A DNA stretch of 64,000 nt from Paralithodes platypus (taxonomy: Eukaryota > Arthropoda > Malacostraca > Decapoda > Lithodidae). The stretch is from the NCBI GenBank assembly GCA_032716605.1, contig CM064580.1, positions 30,917,684 through 30,981,683 of the forward strand, written 5' to 3'. Shown one piece after another: positions 35,641 through 45,735 of the stretch. The stretch's first letter is position 1. Every line of letters starts with the position of its first letter. A program made the position numbers and the translations under genes. The notes beneath the pieces are model-generated. The model was not told the origin of the DNA. It did no database searches and was given only the letters and a program-made list of their open reading frames with translations.

Positions 35641-36250
35641 TTCTGCATGATGTTCCAGGATCTTGCGGCGGGGGTATGAAGTTCAAATCACACGAATACT
35701 AAATCCGGCATATATTCTCGGCAATTCTGGCTTGGATTTTCAGAATTTATGTTTTATAGGACTTCAACCACTAAAGTAATCCCCTTCATCTTAATAACAC
35801 ATAATAATGACAAACATATTGCCGATCAAAAGTCACCAAAAAAATATTTCTTATAAGAATTGGCCATTAATTATCTTTTCTGTGTGGGTGACGTCTGTAT
35901 CGTTTTATTTGTTGCTACTATGTAGGTATTATTTTCAGTTTGGGAATGATCTCCGGAAAAAAAAGGCTGTAAACTATCTCAACAAACCTTTTGTTTAACA
36001 CATAGCCTACCTAAACTTAAAAATATCGCCTTCTATTAGCAAAAATATATGGTCAACAAAGATTTCTCATACTGAAAAGGTTACATTCCCAGACACACCC
36101 TCTGTAATTTCAACCACTCCGCCAGGATAAAAGTATTTCGAGTTCATCCCCACTTACATTCTCCAAAATTCCTAGCCTGTCATCTGGTTTGCCTAATTAC
36201 TGAGCAAGTCTACCCTCATTGATATTCCACTGTATAAAACACAAGCATTA
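35641..36250. other. Unassigned AT-rich stretch
   Basis: No gene or matched repeat. The 63-codon frame at 35807 has no recognisable motif. Confidence 0.5.
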
Positions 36251-36252
36251 CT

Positions 36253-36445
36253 GAAGCTGGTATCACACAAAATCTTTTTCCGTCAACACGTATCGTCAAT
36301 ATTGGTTTGGTAACTTTTGAGGTATTTTGACTAATTCTAACAGCAAATTTGATTTATCGCCAGTGTAATTACCAACTCCAATGTAATATAAAACAAATAT
36401 GAAATGTTACTGGAAAAAGCTGACTATCGACAGTTGACATAGCGC
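36253..36445 (+). mobile_element. Truncated GGTATCACAC-type MITE
   Basis: Begins AAGCTGGTATCACACAAAA and shares a spaced AGTCAAC/CGTCAAC block with the fuller element at 48229. The right inverted end is not visible. Confidence 0.45.
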
Positions 36446-36543
36446 CCCCCCCCCCCCCCATGTGATGTCCCCTTCAACCTCTAGCTATATATGACATTTG
36501 GCAATCTTTATCTGATCATTTGTTAGGCTAGATAGCAATGTGT

Positions 36544-36544
<1 letters not shown>

Positions 36545-36577
<33 letters not shown>

Positions 36578-36617
36578 TGTATACTGTATATATATATATA
36601 TATATATATACTGTATA

Positions 36618-36668
<51 letters not shown>
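36545..36668. repeat. (TA)n microsatellite
   Basis: A TA tract with TACTGTATACTGTA variants, abutting the Helitron-like terminus. Confidence 0.95.
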
Positions 36669-36670
<2 letters not shown>

Positions 36671-36672
36671 TA

Positions 36673-37189
36673 CTAGCAGGGGTACCCGGCATTGCCCGGG
36701 TAATCACCATAATCACCATCATTAATACCACCACTACTACTACCATAATCACCATCATCAATCACTACTACCACAATCATCACAATACTACTACTACCAT
36801 AATCACTGGCCTCTGTGCCTCATTAAACGGCGACCTCGATTTCGGCCGCTAAATGACCTCCGATTTTGGATCTGACCTCATCCGTACTCCCATTTTGGGG
36901 GGCTGCGAACAACTTTCGTTCCATACACCTTTTCGATCGGAGGCCTCCTTCTGCCCCAAACGGCCATTTTTTTCTCATTTTATTCGCTCCCCTATACTAC
37001 ATAAGTTCTGCCGAAAATTTTATTAAACAAAAGTGTCTCTGATTTCCACTAAACTCGCCGAAAACCATCTCCAAAGCCTGGGCTTTCCAACGGTGCCCCA
37101 CACTCCCACCTGGCACCAAAACCGTGGGAGGAGTTTAGTAACAAAGGTCGGGTAACTGACAGACAAACATTGACCTTTATTTATTAAGA
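36673..37189 (-). mobile_element. Helitron-like non-autonomous element
   Basis: On the minus strand it starts TCTTAATAAATAAAGG at 37189. It ends with the hairpin ACCCGG-GCAATG-CCGGGT, then ACCCCTG and CTAG at 36673-36676. The flanking bases are A before the start and T after the end. TC start, 3' hairpin, CTAG terminus and A/T insertion are the Helitron hallmarks. No Rep/helicase ORF, and an (ACC/ATC)n stretch near the 3' end. Confidence 0.6.
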
Positions 37190-37224
37190 TATATATACTG
37201 TATATATATATATACCTGTATATA

Positions 37225-37304
<80 letters not shown>
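37190..37304. repeat. (TA)n microsatellite
   Basis: A TA tract between the Helitron-like element and the inverted tail of PLE-A copy 2. Confidence 0.95.
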
Positions 37305-37307
<3 letters not shown>

Positions 37308-37486
37308 CTTTAATACATACGAGGTTGAAAGAAATGGCAATTTCTGCGTTGGAAATTTTATTATTCAAAGTTTCCAGGTCTCTGATGAGTTTTCGCTGGG
37401 TGGCAGGAAGTAGATGAATGAGATTAGCAAAATTCATGGTGGTAGCCTACAGGGTTACATTAATGTACATGATGATGCAGGATATA

Positions 37487-37522
37487 CGACGCGTTTCACT
37501 GGACAACAAGCATTATCAAATA
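37487..37522 (-). ncRNA. Hammerhead-like motif, inverted arm of PLE-A copy 2
   Basis: Minus-strand version of the block seen at 1089. The GAAACGCGTC core is kept, but stem II is damaged (CTTG against CCAG) and the 5' box is altered. Confidence 0.4.
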
Positions 37523-37539
37523 AGGATATCTTCGTTATC

Positions 37540-38460
37540 TTCTATCCGTTATCTTCTATCCTCCATCGGACCATCTCCGCGTATGTAAGGAGAGCCCTCA
37601 CGCACTGCTCTACCTGGGCCGACACCCACCAGGAACTAGAAAGACTATCCCAAGTTTTAGTGAATAACGGATACTCCAACTCCGACATCTCCAGCACCAT
37701 CAACCACCATCTTGAAAAATGGTACACCCAAAGCCCTCCCAACATTGACCCCCCCCCCCAATGAAATTAAGCTCTTCTACTGCAATTTTATGTCCTCTCA
37801 ACACAAAAATGACGAGGCCGTCTTGAAAGAAATAATCTCCAAGCATGTCCACCCAACCAACCCGGAAAACAAAATCAAATTAATAATTTATTGCAAATCC
37901 CCAAAGACCTCCAACCTCGTTCTCCGCAACAAACCTGCTTCCACCAAGATAAAGAGCCCGATGACCGACGATCACATCATTTACCAACATACCTGTAATT
38001 ATGACTGTGGACCTCATTCCTAAATTGGCATGACGCAGACTCGTCTTTCACGTCGGTTAACTCTTCACCTTCAGGCTGGAGCCATCAAGGACCACTATCT
38101 CACCCCTCACACGCAACGAGTTAGAGAAACACACCACCATACTCGATAAAGAAAGTGACCCAAGGAGATTACCTATTCTCGAAGCGTTATATATCCAAGC
38201 CTTACATCCTAACATCAACAACCAAACTCTGGACCTTCAGATCCTTCCTTCTGCCAAAAGGCACTATCCTACAGGACCTAACGCCCCCTCTCGCCCCCCG
38301 GTGCCCTTGACGCAACCCCCCGCGCTACCTCCTTCAGCTTCGTCTTCTGCAGGCGCCACACGTACTACGCAACTTAGGCCACGCCCCTCGACACGCAGCC
38401 AATCAGCTTCGACCCCGCCAACCGACCACCACCTTCCCGCATCCAGTGCGCATGCGTGAC
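37540..38460 (+). pseudogene. PLE-A copy 2, RT end and GIY-YIG nuclease fragment
   Basis: The coding trace starts in the RT C-terminus (RRALTHCSTWADTHQELERL, HHLEKWYTQSP) in frame 37414-37764. It shifts in the C-run at ~37752 into EIKLFYCNFMSSQHKNDEAVLKEII, and continues to TDDHIIYQHTCNYDCGPHS. There a 3-bp loss (one codon of NYED) and a TAA in place of the Tyr codon of YIG at ~38022 disrupt the nuclease. Downstream pieces (LEALYIQALHPNINNQ, AGATRTTQL) persist in other frames. The copy is dead, and its catalytic YIG strand is broken. Confidence 0.75.
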
Positions 38461-38591
38461 GTGGTCCTCTCTTTTACACTCCTAGAATACCCCTCCACCA
38501 ATAGCAGACATTTGCCCCCTGATTTTCGCCTCCTCTGATCCTCCACCCTCTATATATACCCTTACTGTTTACCTTTTATATCATTCTATCC

Positions 38592-38631
38592 TTACTTGAT
38601 AATGCTGGTTGTCCAGTGAAACGCGTCGTAT
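38592..38631 (+). ncRNA. Hammerhead-like motif, PLE-A copy 2
   Basis: Same elements as at 1089: TTACTTGATAATG, stem CTGG/CCAG, GAAACGCGTC with putative cleavage after C38627, then GTATATCC. TTAC upstream can pair with the GTA(T) after the site as a short helix I. Confidence 0.45.
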
Positions 38632-38826
38632 ATCCTGTATCATCATGTACAATAATGTAACCCTGTACCACCATGAATTTTGCTAATCTCATTCATCTAC
38701 TTCCTGCCACCCAGCGAAAACTCATCAGAGACCTGGAAACTTTGAATAATAAAATTTCCAACGCAGAAATTGCCATTTCTTTCAACCTCGTATGTATTAA
38801 AGAACATTTATTACCTGGCTTTAATA

Positions 38827-38827
<1 letters not shown>

Positions 38828-38898
<71 letters not shown>

Positions 38899-38899
38899 C
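38828..38899. repeat. (TA)n and (CA)n
   Basis: A TA tract ending in ACACACACACACACC, at the outer end of the PLE-A copy 2 tail. Confidence 0.95.
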
Positions 38900-38914
38900 T
38901 GCTTTATCAATTAA

Positions 38915-39129
38915 CCACTTGCGAGTTTCAGGCTATATGGAAGTTGGAGCCATAAACATCTATATTAAACAGAAATACAATAATAATCTATGTTGTTAAT
39001 GGATAACAATTATGATAAATTGGATTTTATGTATTTATATAAGCACTACAACCGCAATTTATGTGATAATTCTGTTAATTATCGATGTCTACAGGTCCAA
39101 CTTCCTTATATACCGAAACTCGCAAGTGG
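38915..39129. mobile_element. TTAA-type MITE with 45-bp inverted ends
   Basis: A 215-bp element with ends CCACTTGCGAGTTTC on both strands and similarity continuing through GGAAGTTGGA. Flanked by TTAA (38911-38914) and TCAA (39130-39133), the latter probably a decayed TTAA. No ORF. Confidence 0.65.
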
Positions 39130-39133
39130 TCAA

Positions 39134-40314
39134 TTGACTGGCAACATCAGAAAACCAAAGTCATAATATGATCGAGAGGGTTAATTAGGCGGTTCATATA
39201 TCGATGCAAATAACTAAATTGGCTAAAGTCCCTCCCAAGAGTGCAAAGCCAGCGGTTATAATTACAATGATGGCGTCTACCATAATCAATATTCATAGGC
39301 AAGTGGAGCGAGTTGACCCAGGGTATCCTCCCCCCAGCCCCCCTCCCATCTTCCCTGGGGATTGATGACTGGAACTACATTCCCGGCGTGGTTCCTCGTG
39401 CATTGACTTCTCCCCCTCTTTCTCTCTCCTCCTCCTCCTCTCTACCCCCTTCTAGTCCTCGCCTACCCCCTTACTGCCTACCCTCTCACCTCCAGACTGC
39501 CCGGGGCTCCCCGTGCTTCTTCCTAACATACTTCCATACTGTAGGTATTAAAAGCCATATGATAACATACTTGATTCTTTGAATTTTTGTCAAATATTAT
39601 TGTAATGGTGTAGCAATGGAATCATTGCAAAATATCAACTTTTTAACTGTTACTGTATACGAAAATTGTGGTAAATTTTCATTACATGTTACTCTATCCA
39701 TGATTTTTGTTATTTCGATATATGATATTCTAAATGTAGAAAAGCACCATTTAAGAATCTTGTGTTTTCATATTCCAGAATAGGGTGGATAACTTTATGC
39801 AAATCTATCCATTTTAGATACATTTAATCATCTCAATAACATTATTTTCGTTCATATTTAGATTTTAATTAGAACTTGAAAAAGCCATACTGAATCCTCT
39901 CAATAGACGTACTATACAAGCATTCTTACTGCAAGCACCTCTCAAATCCCCCCTTCATTATTGCCTGATCTTCTGTTTCCTGTTCCATACCGCCTCCTTC
40001 CCCAATATGAAACTTTCTTCCATAATATGCTTCCCTTCTTTCTTCATACTCCTGTTAATATATTAATAGGTTATCATGAAATAAAAACTATATTTAATAA
40101 TTGGAATTTCTTTGTTACATGCTCCAAATGTCATAATGGCTCTATGTAATTGTTTATATTATGATTTTGTTGTTGGCATTGATTGCTATGAAGAGAACTT
40201 TCTAGTTTACTATTATTTTTGTACTACCTTAAGTTTATTATACTAGTAATAGAAGCTTGCGTTGGGATTAAAGATATGTTGTTATTTAATTTCCAAAGTG
40301 CACGAAAGAGAAAA
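39134..40314. other. Unassigned stretch
   Basis: Contains a C/T-rich segment (~39330-39530) and AT-rich sequence. No credible gene: the 89-codon frame at 39313 is Ser/Pro low complexity. Confidence 0.5.
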
Positions 40315-41683
40315 ATAGTAATGCTGTCTATAACGAGTGCCCCCCCCCCCCCAATTGAGAGACATAGAGCCCAATTCAAGGTACGTTAGAACCAATACAT
40401 CTGGACAAATGGAGCATGAAGCAGTTGAAGTCTTAGGATGAAGGAAGATAGATTGAAGGAGTGTGTTCTGGAATTTACTTGGTGAGCGGAAGAAAGATTG
40501 AGAAATTGGTTCACTTTTGGGTTGGAGAGTTGGACAGAATAGGGATGGGAATGTGTTGAAAGGGGAGCGGGGGGCTACCTACTCTCCGTAAGGCAGGAGG
40601 CATGCGCTGAGAAAACTCTGAAAAAATATATATATTATACTAGCGGTAGAAGCGAGAGAGAGATGTAATATTGCGGTGTGTAGGGAGAGATTGTAAACAA
40701 TTAGTAAGAGGAGGTGAGCTAATGAGACAAAATGTTTTTGACTCTACCCATTTGAGAAGTGCTTATGTGTGGAACCTCCCCATACATGTGAACAGTACTC
40801 AATACATGGGCGCACAGTACCGCTGTACAGAACAAGAAGTAGTGCGAGGTAAAGAACCCACCGAGATTGTTGAGCACACCTAATTTCTGGAAGCTGTCTT
40901 ATTAAGAGTGGTAAAATGGTCTTTCCTAGAAAGGTCGGAAGAAAAAGAAACACTAAGTATATTGCGAGAGAAGGAAGGGTTGGTTTGTTTGAAGAGTATG
41001 GGATAGTTGTGTGGAAGATTGTGATGGATAGATAGAGCAATTGTGTTTTAGAAGTATTGAAAACAACTAGTTCATCTCTGCCCCAATTGTAAACAGTTAC
41101 TAGATCGGACGATAGGGGTGCAATGGCCTCATCACGTGAGTTTTGAAGTAACTGCATGGTGGGTCCCTAGTTGAATAGTGTAAGGTAGAGTCATTGGCAA
41201 GTGAGTAGATAGGACTCGAGGTACAGTTGAGAAGATCATTAATGAATATTATATATAGAACGGGAGATAGGACAGAATCCTGAGGAACACCAGAGTTGAT
41301 AGATTTAAGAAGTGAGCAATGGCCATTCACAACCGCATCTATGGAACAGTCAGAAAGGATATTAGAGCTAAAGGCACAGATAAGAGGGATACAAGCCAAA
41401 GGATGGTAGTTTAGGAACAAGGGATTTGTGCCGACTCTATCGACGGCTTTAGATATGCCTAGCATAAAAGAAAAGGTCTTGTCGAAGTCCTGAGAGGAGA
41501 ATGACTAAGAGATAATAGATAAGAAAGGCGATCACCAGTAGAGCGGCCCTTAGCGAGACCATACTGGCAGTTTGAAAATAGATTATGGGAAGACTAATTT
41601 GTTTATGAAATTCTGAATTAAGGATAGATTAAAACACTTTAGAGATGCAAGATATATGAGTAATTGGATGATAGTTGGAGCGA
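40315..41683 (-). pseudogene. Jockey-like LINE, copy 4, decayed RT
   Basis: The minus strand carries motif A region (LGISKAVDRVGTNPLFL), motif B (NSGVPQDSVLSPVLY), a decayed motif C (SLANDSTLHYS, where YADD is lost) and the thumb (CAQQSRWVLYLALLLVLYSGTVRPCIEYCSHVWGGS). It is cut into frames 41100-41465 and 40744-41157 by indels and stops. The 3' UTR is recognisable at ~40320-40400, with a C-run expansion. The 5' truncation is at ~41683 next to a (GA)n run. This is one of the oldest copies of the lineage in the window. Confidence 0.75.
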
Positions 41684-41746
41684 GAGAGAGAGAGGCGCCC
41701 AGGCCCAACCGCGTTTAAATATAGCCTTCAAACCTTTGTTAGCATG

Positions 41747-41884
41747 TTACCTCGTAGCTCAGTTGCTAGAGGTCATGCCTCATAAACAGGAAAACCAGTG
41801 TTCGAGCCCACTCGGATCTAGTGTATTTTATATTTTTATTTTGTCATTATAGTTATATAAAATTAGATTATATTAGGTTAGGAT
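41747..41884 (+). mobile_element. tRNA-derived SINE
   Basis: tRNA-like head with A box TAGCTCAGTTGCTAGAG (41755-41771) and B box GTTCGAGCCC (41800-41809). Position 33-type U and good acceptor pairing are lacking, so it is not a working tRNA. The downstream block GGATCTAGTGTATTTT to TTAGATTATATTAGGTTAGG is duplicated once (second unit to ~41950). Confidence 0.6.
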
Positions 41885-41942
41885 TGGATCTAGTGTATTT
41901 TTGTTTTCATTTTGTTATTTTAGTTATATAAAATTAGATTAT

Positions 41943-41967
41943 ATTAGGTTAGGTTAGGTTAGGTTAA
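41943..41967 (+). repeat. Interstitial (TTAGG)4 telomere-type tract
   Basis: ATTAGGTTAGGTTAGGTTAG, four to five copies of the arthropod telomere unit TTAGG, at the end of the SINE-associated duplication. Confidence 0.8.
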
Positions 41968-42599
41968 TCTAATATATTATGATTATGGTGGGGCAGTTTT
42001 GCCAAACTTCTGAGTGTACAGTGGTGCCGCGTGTCCGGTTTGCCTAAACTGAAGACTACAACAAAATTTGCATCCCGGCACTTATGTGAGTTGCTCCATC
42101 AAAATTGTTGGTTGCAGATACCTAGCCCACGTCTTGAGTAAATCATTCGGGTAGGCCTGAACATCTCGGCAATCAGCTCATTCGGGTTAAGCTTGAGAAT
42201 CTCAGGAATGGCAGGAACCGCTCTGACAACTTCTAGCTGGAGTAAATCGACCCCCTTGCCACTTCTAGTCTAAGAAACAGTCCAGAGAAGGAGCAAACAA
42301 CGCCCGCCGACCCTGCACACGACGTCTTGCCGGACCATCCCTGGACGGACATGACAGTTATACTTGTCTCTGGCTTTCAGGGTCCTTAAAAGGCCCTAAG
42401 AAGACAAATAATTGAACACACATTCACTCTATCTGAGATATTTGCCATCATAGAACTTAACCTCCATTACACCTGAACGACTCTGCTTTTGTAGTAAGAT
42501 ATTAACACCTTGTACATAATTTTTATTTCGGATCTCAATTATTATCCACATAACGTGGCTTCGCTAACTATTAATATTGTTAACCGTGTACTAAAACAT
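41968..42599. other. Unassigned stretch
   Basis: No gene recognised; ends at the left edge of a GGTCA element. Confidence 0.5.
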
Positions 42600-45335
42600 T
42601 TATCAACTCTGCGAAGCAGAGTGGTATCGCACACACAGGTCCCGCCCGTATACTGTGCACCACAATTCAGCTTGTCCGTCGTCGTCGTCCGTCGTCCGTC
42701 CGGTAACTCCTCCTAGACAGTTCGATGGAATTTCACAAAATTTCACAGGTATATTCATTTGGTCAATGCAAAGGTCAGTCAATTTTTTTTTAAATTTAAC
42801 TTAAAGGTTAAGGTCATAGGTCAAGGTTAAAAATAAGGTCAATATTTCAAGTATCTTAGTTTTTACTAAAATGTCTTCATTTTCACTATACAAGTTACTG
42901 GTAGCCTCGATATCTTATTGACCAAATTTCAGATACATATTCTGAAGGGTAAGGTCAAAGGTCAAGATCAAAGGTAAAAATATTTGTTTTACTAGTATTT
43001 CTAATATTAACTGTTTAATTCTCACTAAACTTACCATGTATATTCGGGATACTTAGGACAAGGTCATACAAGAAACTATACAATTCCATATGAAAGGTCA
43101 AGTTCACAGGTCAAGGTCAAATAAATGGTCAATATGCTAATTTAATTACTTTTCATGCAAACTTCACAAAATTTGGCGATATAGTTGCACTTTAAATGGA
43201 AAGGAAAATAATAAATTGTGAGACACATATCATGAAGGTCAAGGTCAAATGTCAAAGGTCAAGGTCAACTATTCTATAAATATATATGAAACTAACTGAT
43301 GGGTTTTAATTAAATTAGTCATGCTTATTTTGATTTTCCTGGGCAATGTCAATGAAAATAATATTTTACTCTTACATAAAGGTCAAGGTCACAGGTCATG
43401 GTGAAAGGTCAACGTATACTATTTATTTATAGTTTTTATTCAAATGTCTTAATTTTCACTTTACAAGTTACTGGTAACATTGATATCGTATTGCACAAAT
43501 TTTAGATACATATTCTAAAGGGTAAGGTCAAAAATCAAGGCCAAAGGTCAAAATAGTATTTTTACTAGTATTTCTTATACTAACTCTTAGATTCTCACTA
43601 GGCTTCCATGTATATTCGGAATACCTAGGCCAAAGTCACACAATAAAATATTTTATTACATATGAAAGGTCAAGGTCACAGGTCAAGGTCAAATAAAAGG
43701 TCAATATGCTATTTTCTTTACTTTTCATGCAAACTTCACAAAATTTGGTGAGATAGCTGCACTTTAAGTGAAAAGGAAAATAATAAATGTTGAGACATAA
43801 AGGTCAAGATAAAGGTCATAGGTCATGGTCAACTATTCTATTAATATATATGAAACTAACTGATGTGTTTTAATGAAATTAGGCATGCTTATTTGATTTT
43901 CATGGGCAATGTCAATGCAAAACAAAAATTACTCTTACATATAGGTCACAGGTCAAAGTCAAAGGTCAACTTTTATTATTTATTAAAAAAGATTACTCAC
44001 ATTTTAGAAAACTGGCTGTGTTATGGCTTATTACTTAAATATAGCCTAATATATATAAAATTTCACATAAATATTGTAATAGTTAAGGTCAGAGGGCAAG
44101 GTCAAAATAAGAGTATTTGTCATTTTCCCTAAACTCCTCCTTGACTGTTTAATGAATTGTCATAACATTATACAGGCAAATTCAGTTGGTCAATGTGACG
44201 ATTATCCAAATATATGTATTTTACTTTATCAAAGGTCAAAGGTCAAGGTCACAGTATATGATCACTATTTTAATCAATACGTTTTTATACAAATTAGGCT
44301 ACACCATATTCATAATGTTAGTTAATACGAACAATGCTGTTAAGTTAACTATATCCTTGATAACAAATTCTAAGGTCGAAGGTCAAGGTCAAAGATCAAG
44401 GTTATATTTCGATATATGATATTTACTAGTATTTCTTATTTAATGTAAGATTCTCATTAGGCATATCATGCATATTCGGAATGCCTAGAGCAAGGTCATA
44501 AAAGAATAAACATAATTCCATTTGATAGGTCAAGTTCACAGGTCAACGTCATATATAAGGTCAATATGCTAATTTCTTTACTATTCATGTAAACTTCACA
44601 ACATTTGTTGAGACAGTTGTGCATTAAGGGAAAATTTAAATGTTAAATTTTCAGACGTCATGAAGGTCAAGATGAAGGTCAAAGGTCAAGGTCAACTATT
44701 CCTTTAATACCTCTGAAACTAACTCATGATCTTTAATTAAATTTGGCACACTTATTTGATTTTCTAGGGTTACATCATAGCAAACAAAAATATAATCCTA
44801 CATAAAGGTCAAGATCACAAGCCAAGGTCATAAGTTAACCTTCATCATAAAAAAACTAAATTTTCGATAAGCTGACGACTGTTAGTTGCATTTTACTTAA
44901 ATAACATACATTTCAATCATATACAGTATATTCAGTATATATATTATAATACTTAAGGTTAAAGGTCAAGGTCAAAGAACAAAAGAAGAGTGTTGATAAT
45001 TGTCTTTAAACCCTTTGTGTACCGGTGACGTCTTTTTTATTGTATTCTACCTTTAATTAGACGATTTTGTGAAGCTTATGAAGGATCTGTGGTAGTAAAA
45101 AGGGTTAAGATAGTTCAAAGCCTGCAAATTTTATGCAGCCCCTTCATAAACTTAATAAAATTGTCTTAGTATCAAGTATGAAATGAAACCGACAGAACTG
45201 TAGTGAATGGGTTACGTATCGTCACCAAATTTTGCTCGCAAATTTAGTTGGTCAATGCAAAGATTGTCCAAATTTTGTGTTTTTGTTATTCAAAGGTCAA
45301 GGTGAATGGTAAAAGTCACAGATTATGGTAACTAT
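42600..45335 (+). repeat. GGTCA-type repeat element, copy 3 (longest)
   Basis: About 2.7 kb. The left edge is TATCAACTCTGCGAAGCAGAG, holding a 6-bp-stem hairpin at 42607-42621. Then come GTCGTCCGTC repeats, then multi-unit GGTCA sequence. Large blocks recur (TTTCATGCAAACTTCACAAA at ~43150, 43724 and, diverged, 44575). AGGTCA direct repeats are frequent: AGGTCAAAGGTCAAGGTCA at 44233-44251 and AGGTCAAAGGTCAAGG at 44676-44691. A TTAA MITE is nested at ~45010. No ORF. Confidence 0.85.
45010..45211 (-). mobile_element. TTAA MITE family 4 inside GGTCA element, copy 2
   Basis: Insert starting CCCTTTGTGTACCGG after TTAAA and ending GTAGTGAATGGG before TTAC. It lies at the same place in the GGTCA element as the insert at 9510-9697. 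Ends are more decayed than in copy 1. Confidence 0.5.
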
Positions 45336-45374
45336 TTCTTTCTTATATATATTTTTTATATATTTTATATATTG

Positions 45375-45426
45375 TGATATACCGGTATATACCGGTATAT
45401 ATATATACACTTATACAGTATATATA

Positions 45427-45500
<74 letters not shown>

Positions 45501-45609
45501 AAAAATGCATACGCAACTCTGCGGCCTATAATTCTGCAAGTAGTATTGAATCTCTTAGGTAAAATAGGTTTATATACAGTATATACAATATATATATATA
45601 TATATACCC

Positions 45610-45686
<77 letters not shown>

Positions 45687-45725
45687 CACATATATATATA
45701 ACGATTTATATATATATTTATATTT
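45375..45725. repeat. (TA)n tracts flanking an inverted-arm block
   Basis: Two long TA tracts (with ACCGGTA variants) flank 45493-45590, a unique ~90-bp block whose inverted copy is at 47318-47398. Confidence 0.9.
45493..45590 (+). repeat. Left arm of inverted pair around jockey copy
   Basis: Contains GCAACTCTGCGGCCTATAAT, GCAAGTAGTATTGAATCTCT and GGTAAAATAGGTTTATATA. The same text occurs on the minus strand at 47318-47398, on the other side of the jockey insertion. Confidence 0.85.
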
Positions 45726-45735
45726 ATATTTATAT

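Larger units (their letters stand above)
37305..38830 (+). mobile_element. Penelope-like element family A, copy 2
   Basis: Order: inverted tail (37305-37528, minus orientation), truncated coding part (37540-38460), 3' UTR, then direct tail (38590-38830) running into (TA)n. The inverted arm stops at TGTATTAAAGAAAA, about 25 bp short of the direct tail, exactly as in copy 3. Penelope-like elements often carry such inverted terminal structures. Confidence 0.82.

Noticed and set aside
41747..41817. Functional tRNA gene
   Set aside because: Good A and B boxes, but poor acceptor and anticodon stems and no U before the anticodon; fits a SINE head better. The same reasoning applies at 49455 and 58938.
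42600..45335. CRISPR-like or bacterial repeat array suggested by regular GGTCA spacing
   Set aside because: Units are diverged, spacing is irregular, there are no spacers, and the context is eukaryotic transposons.
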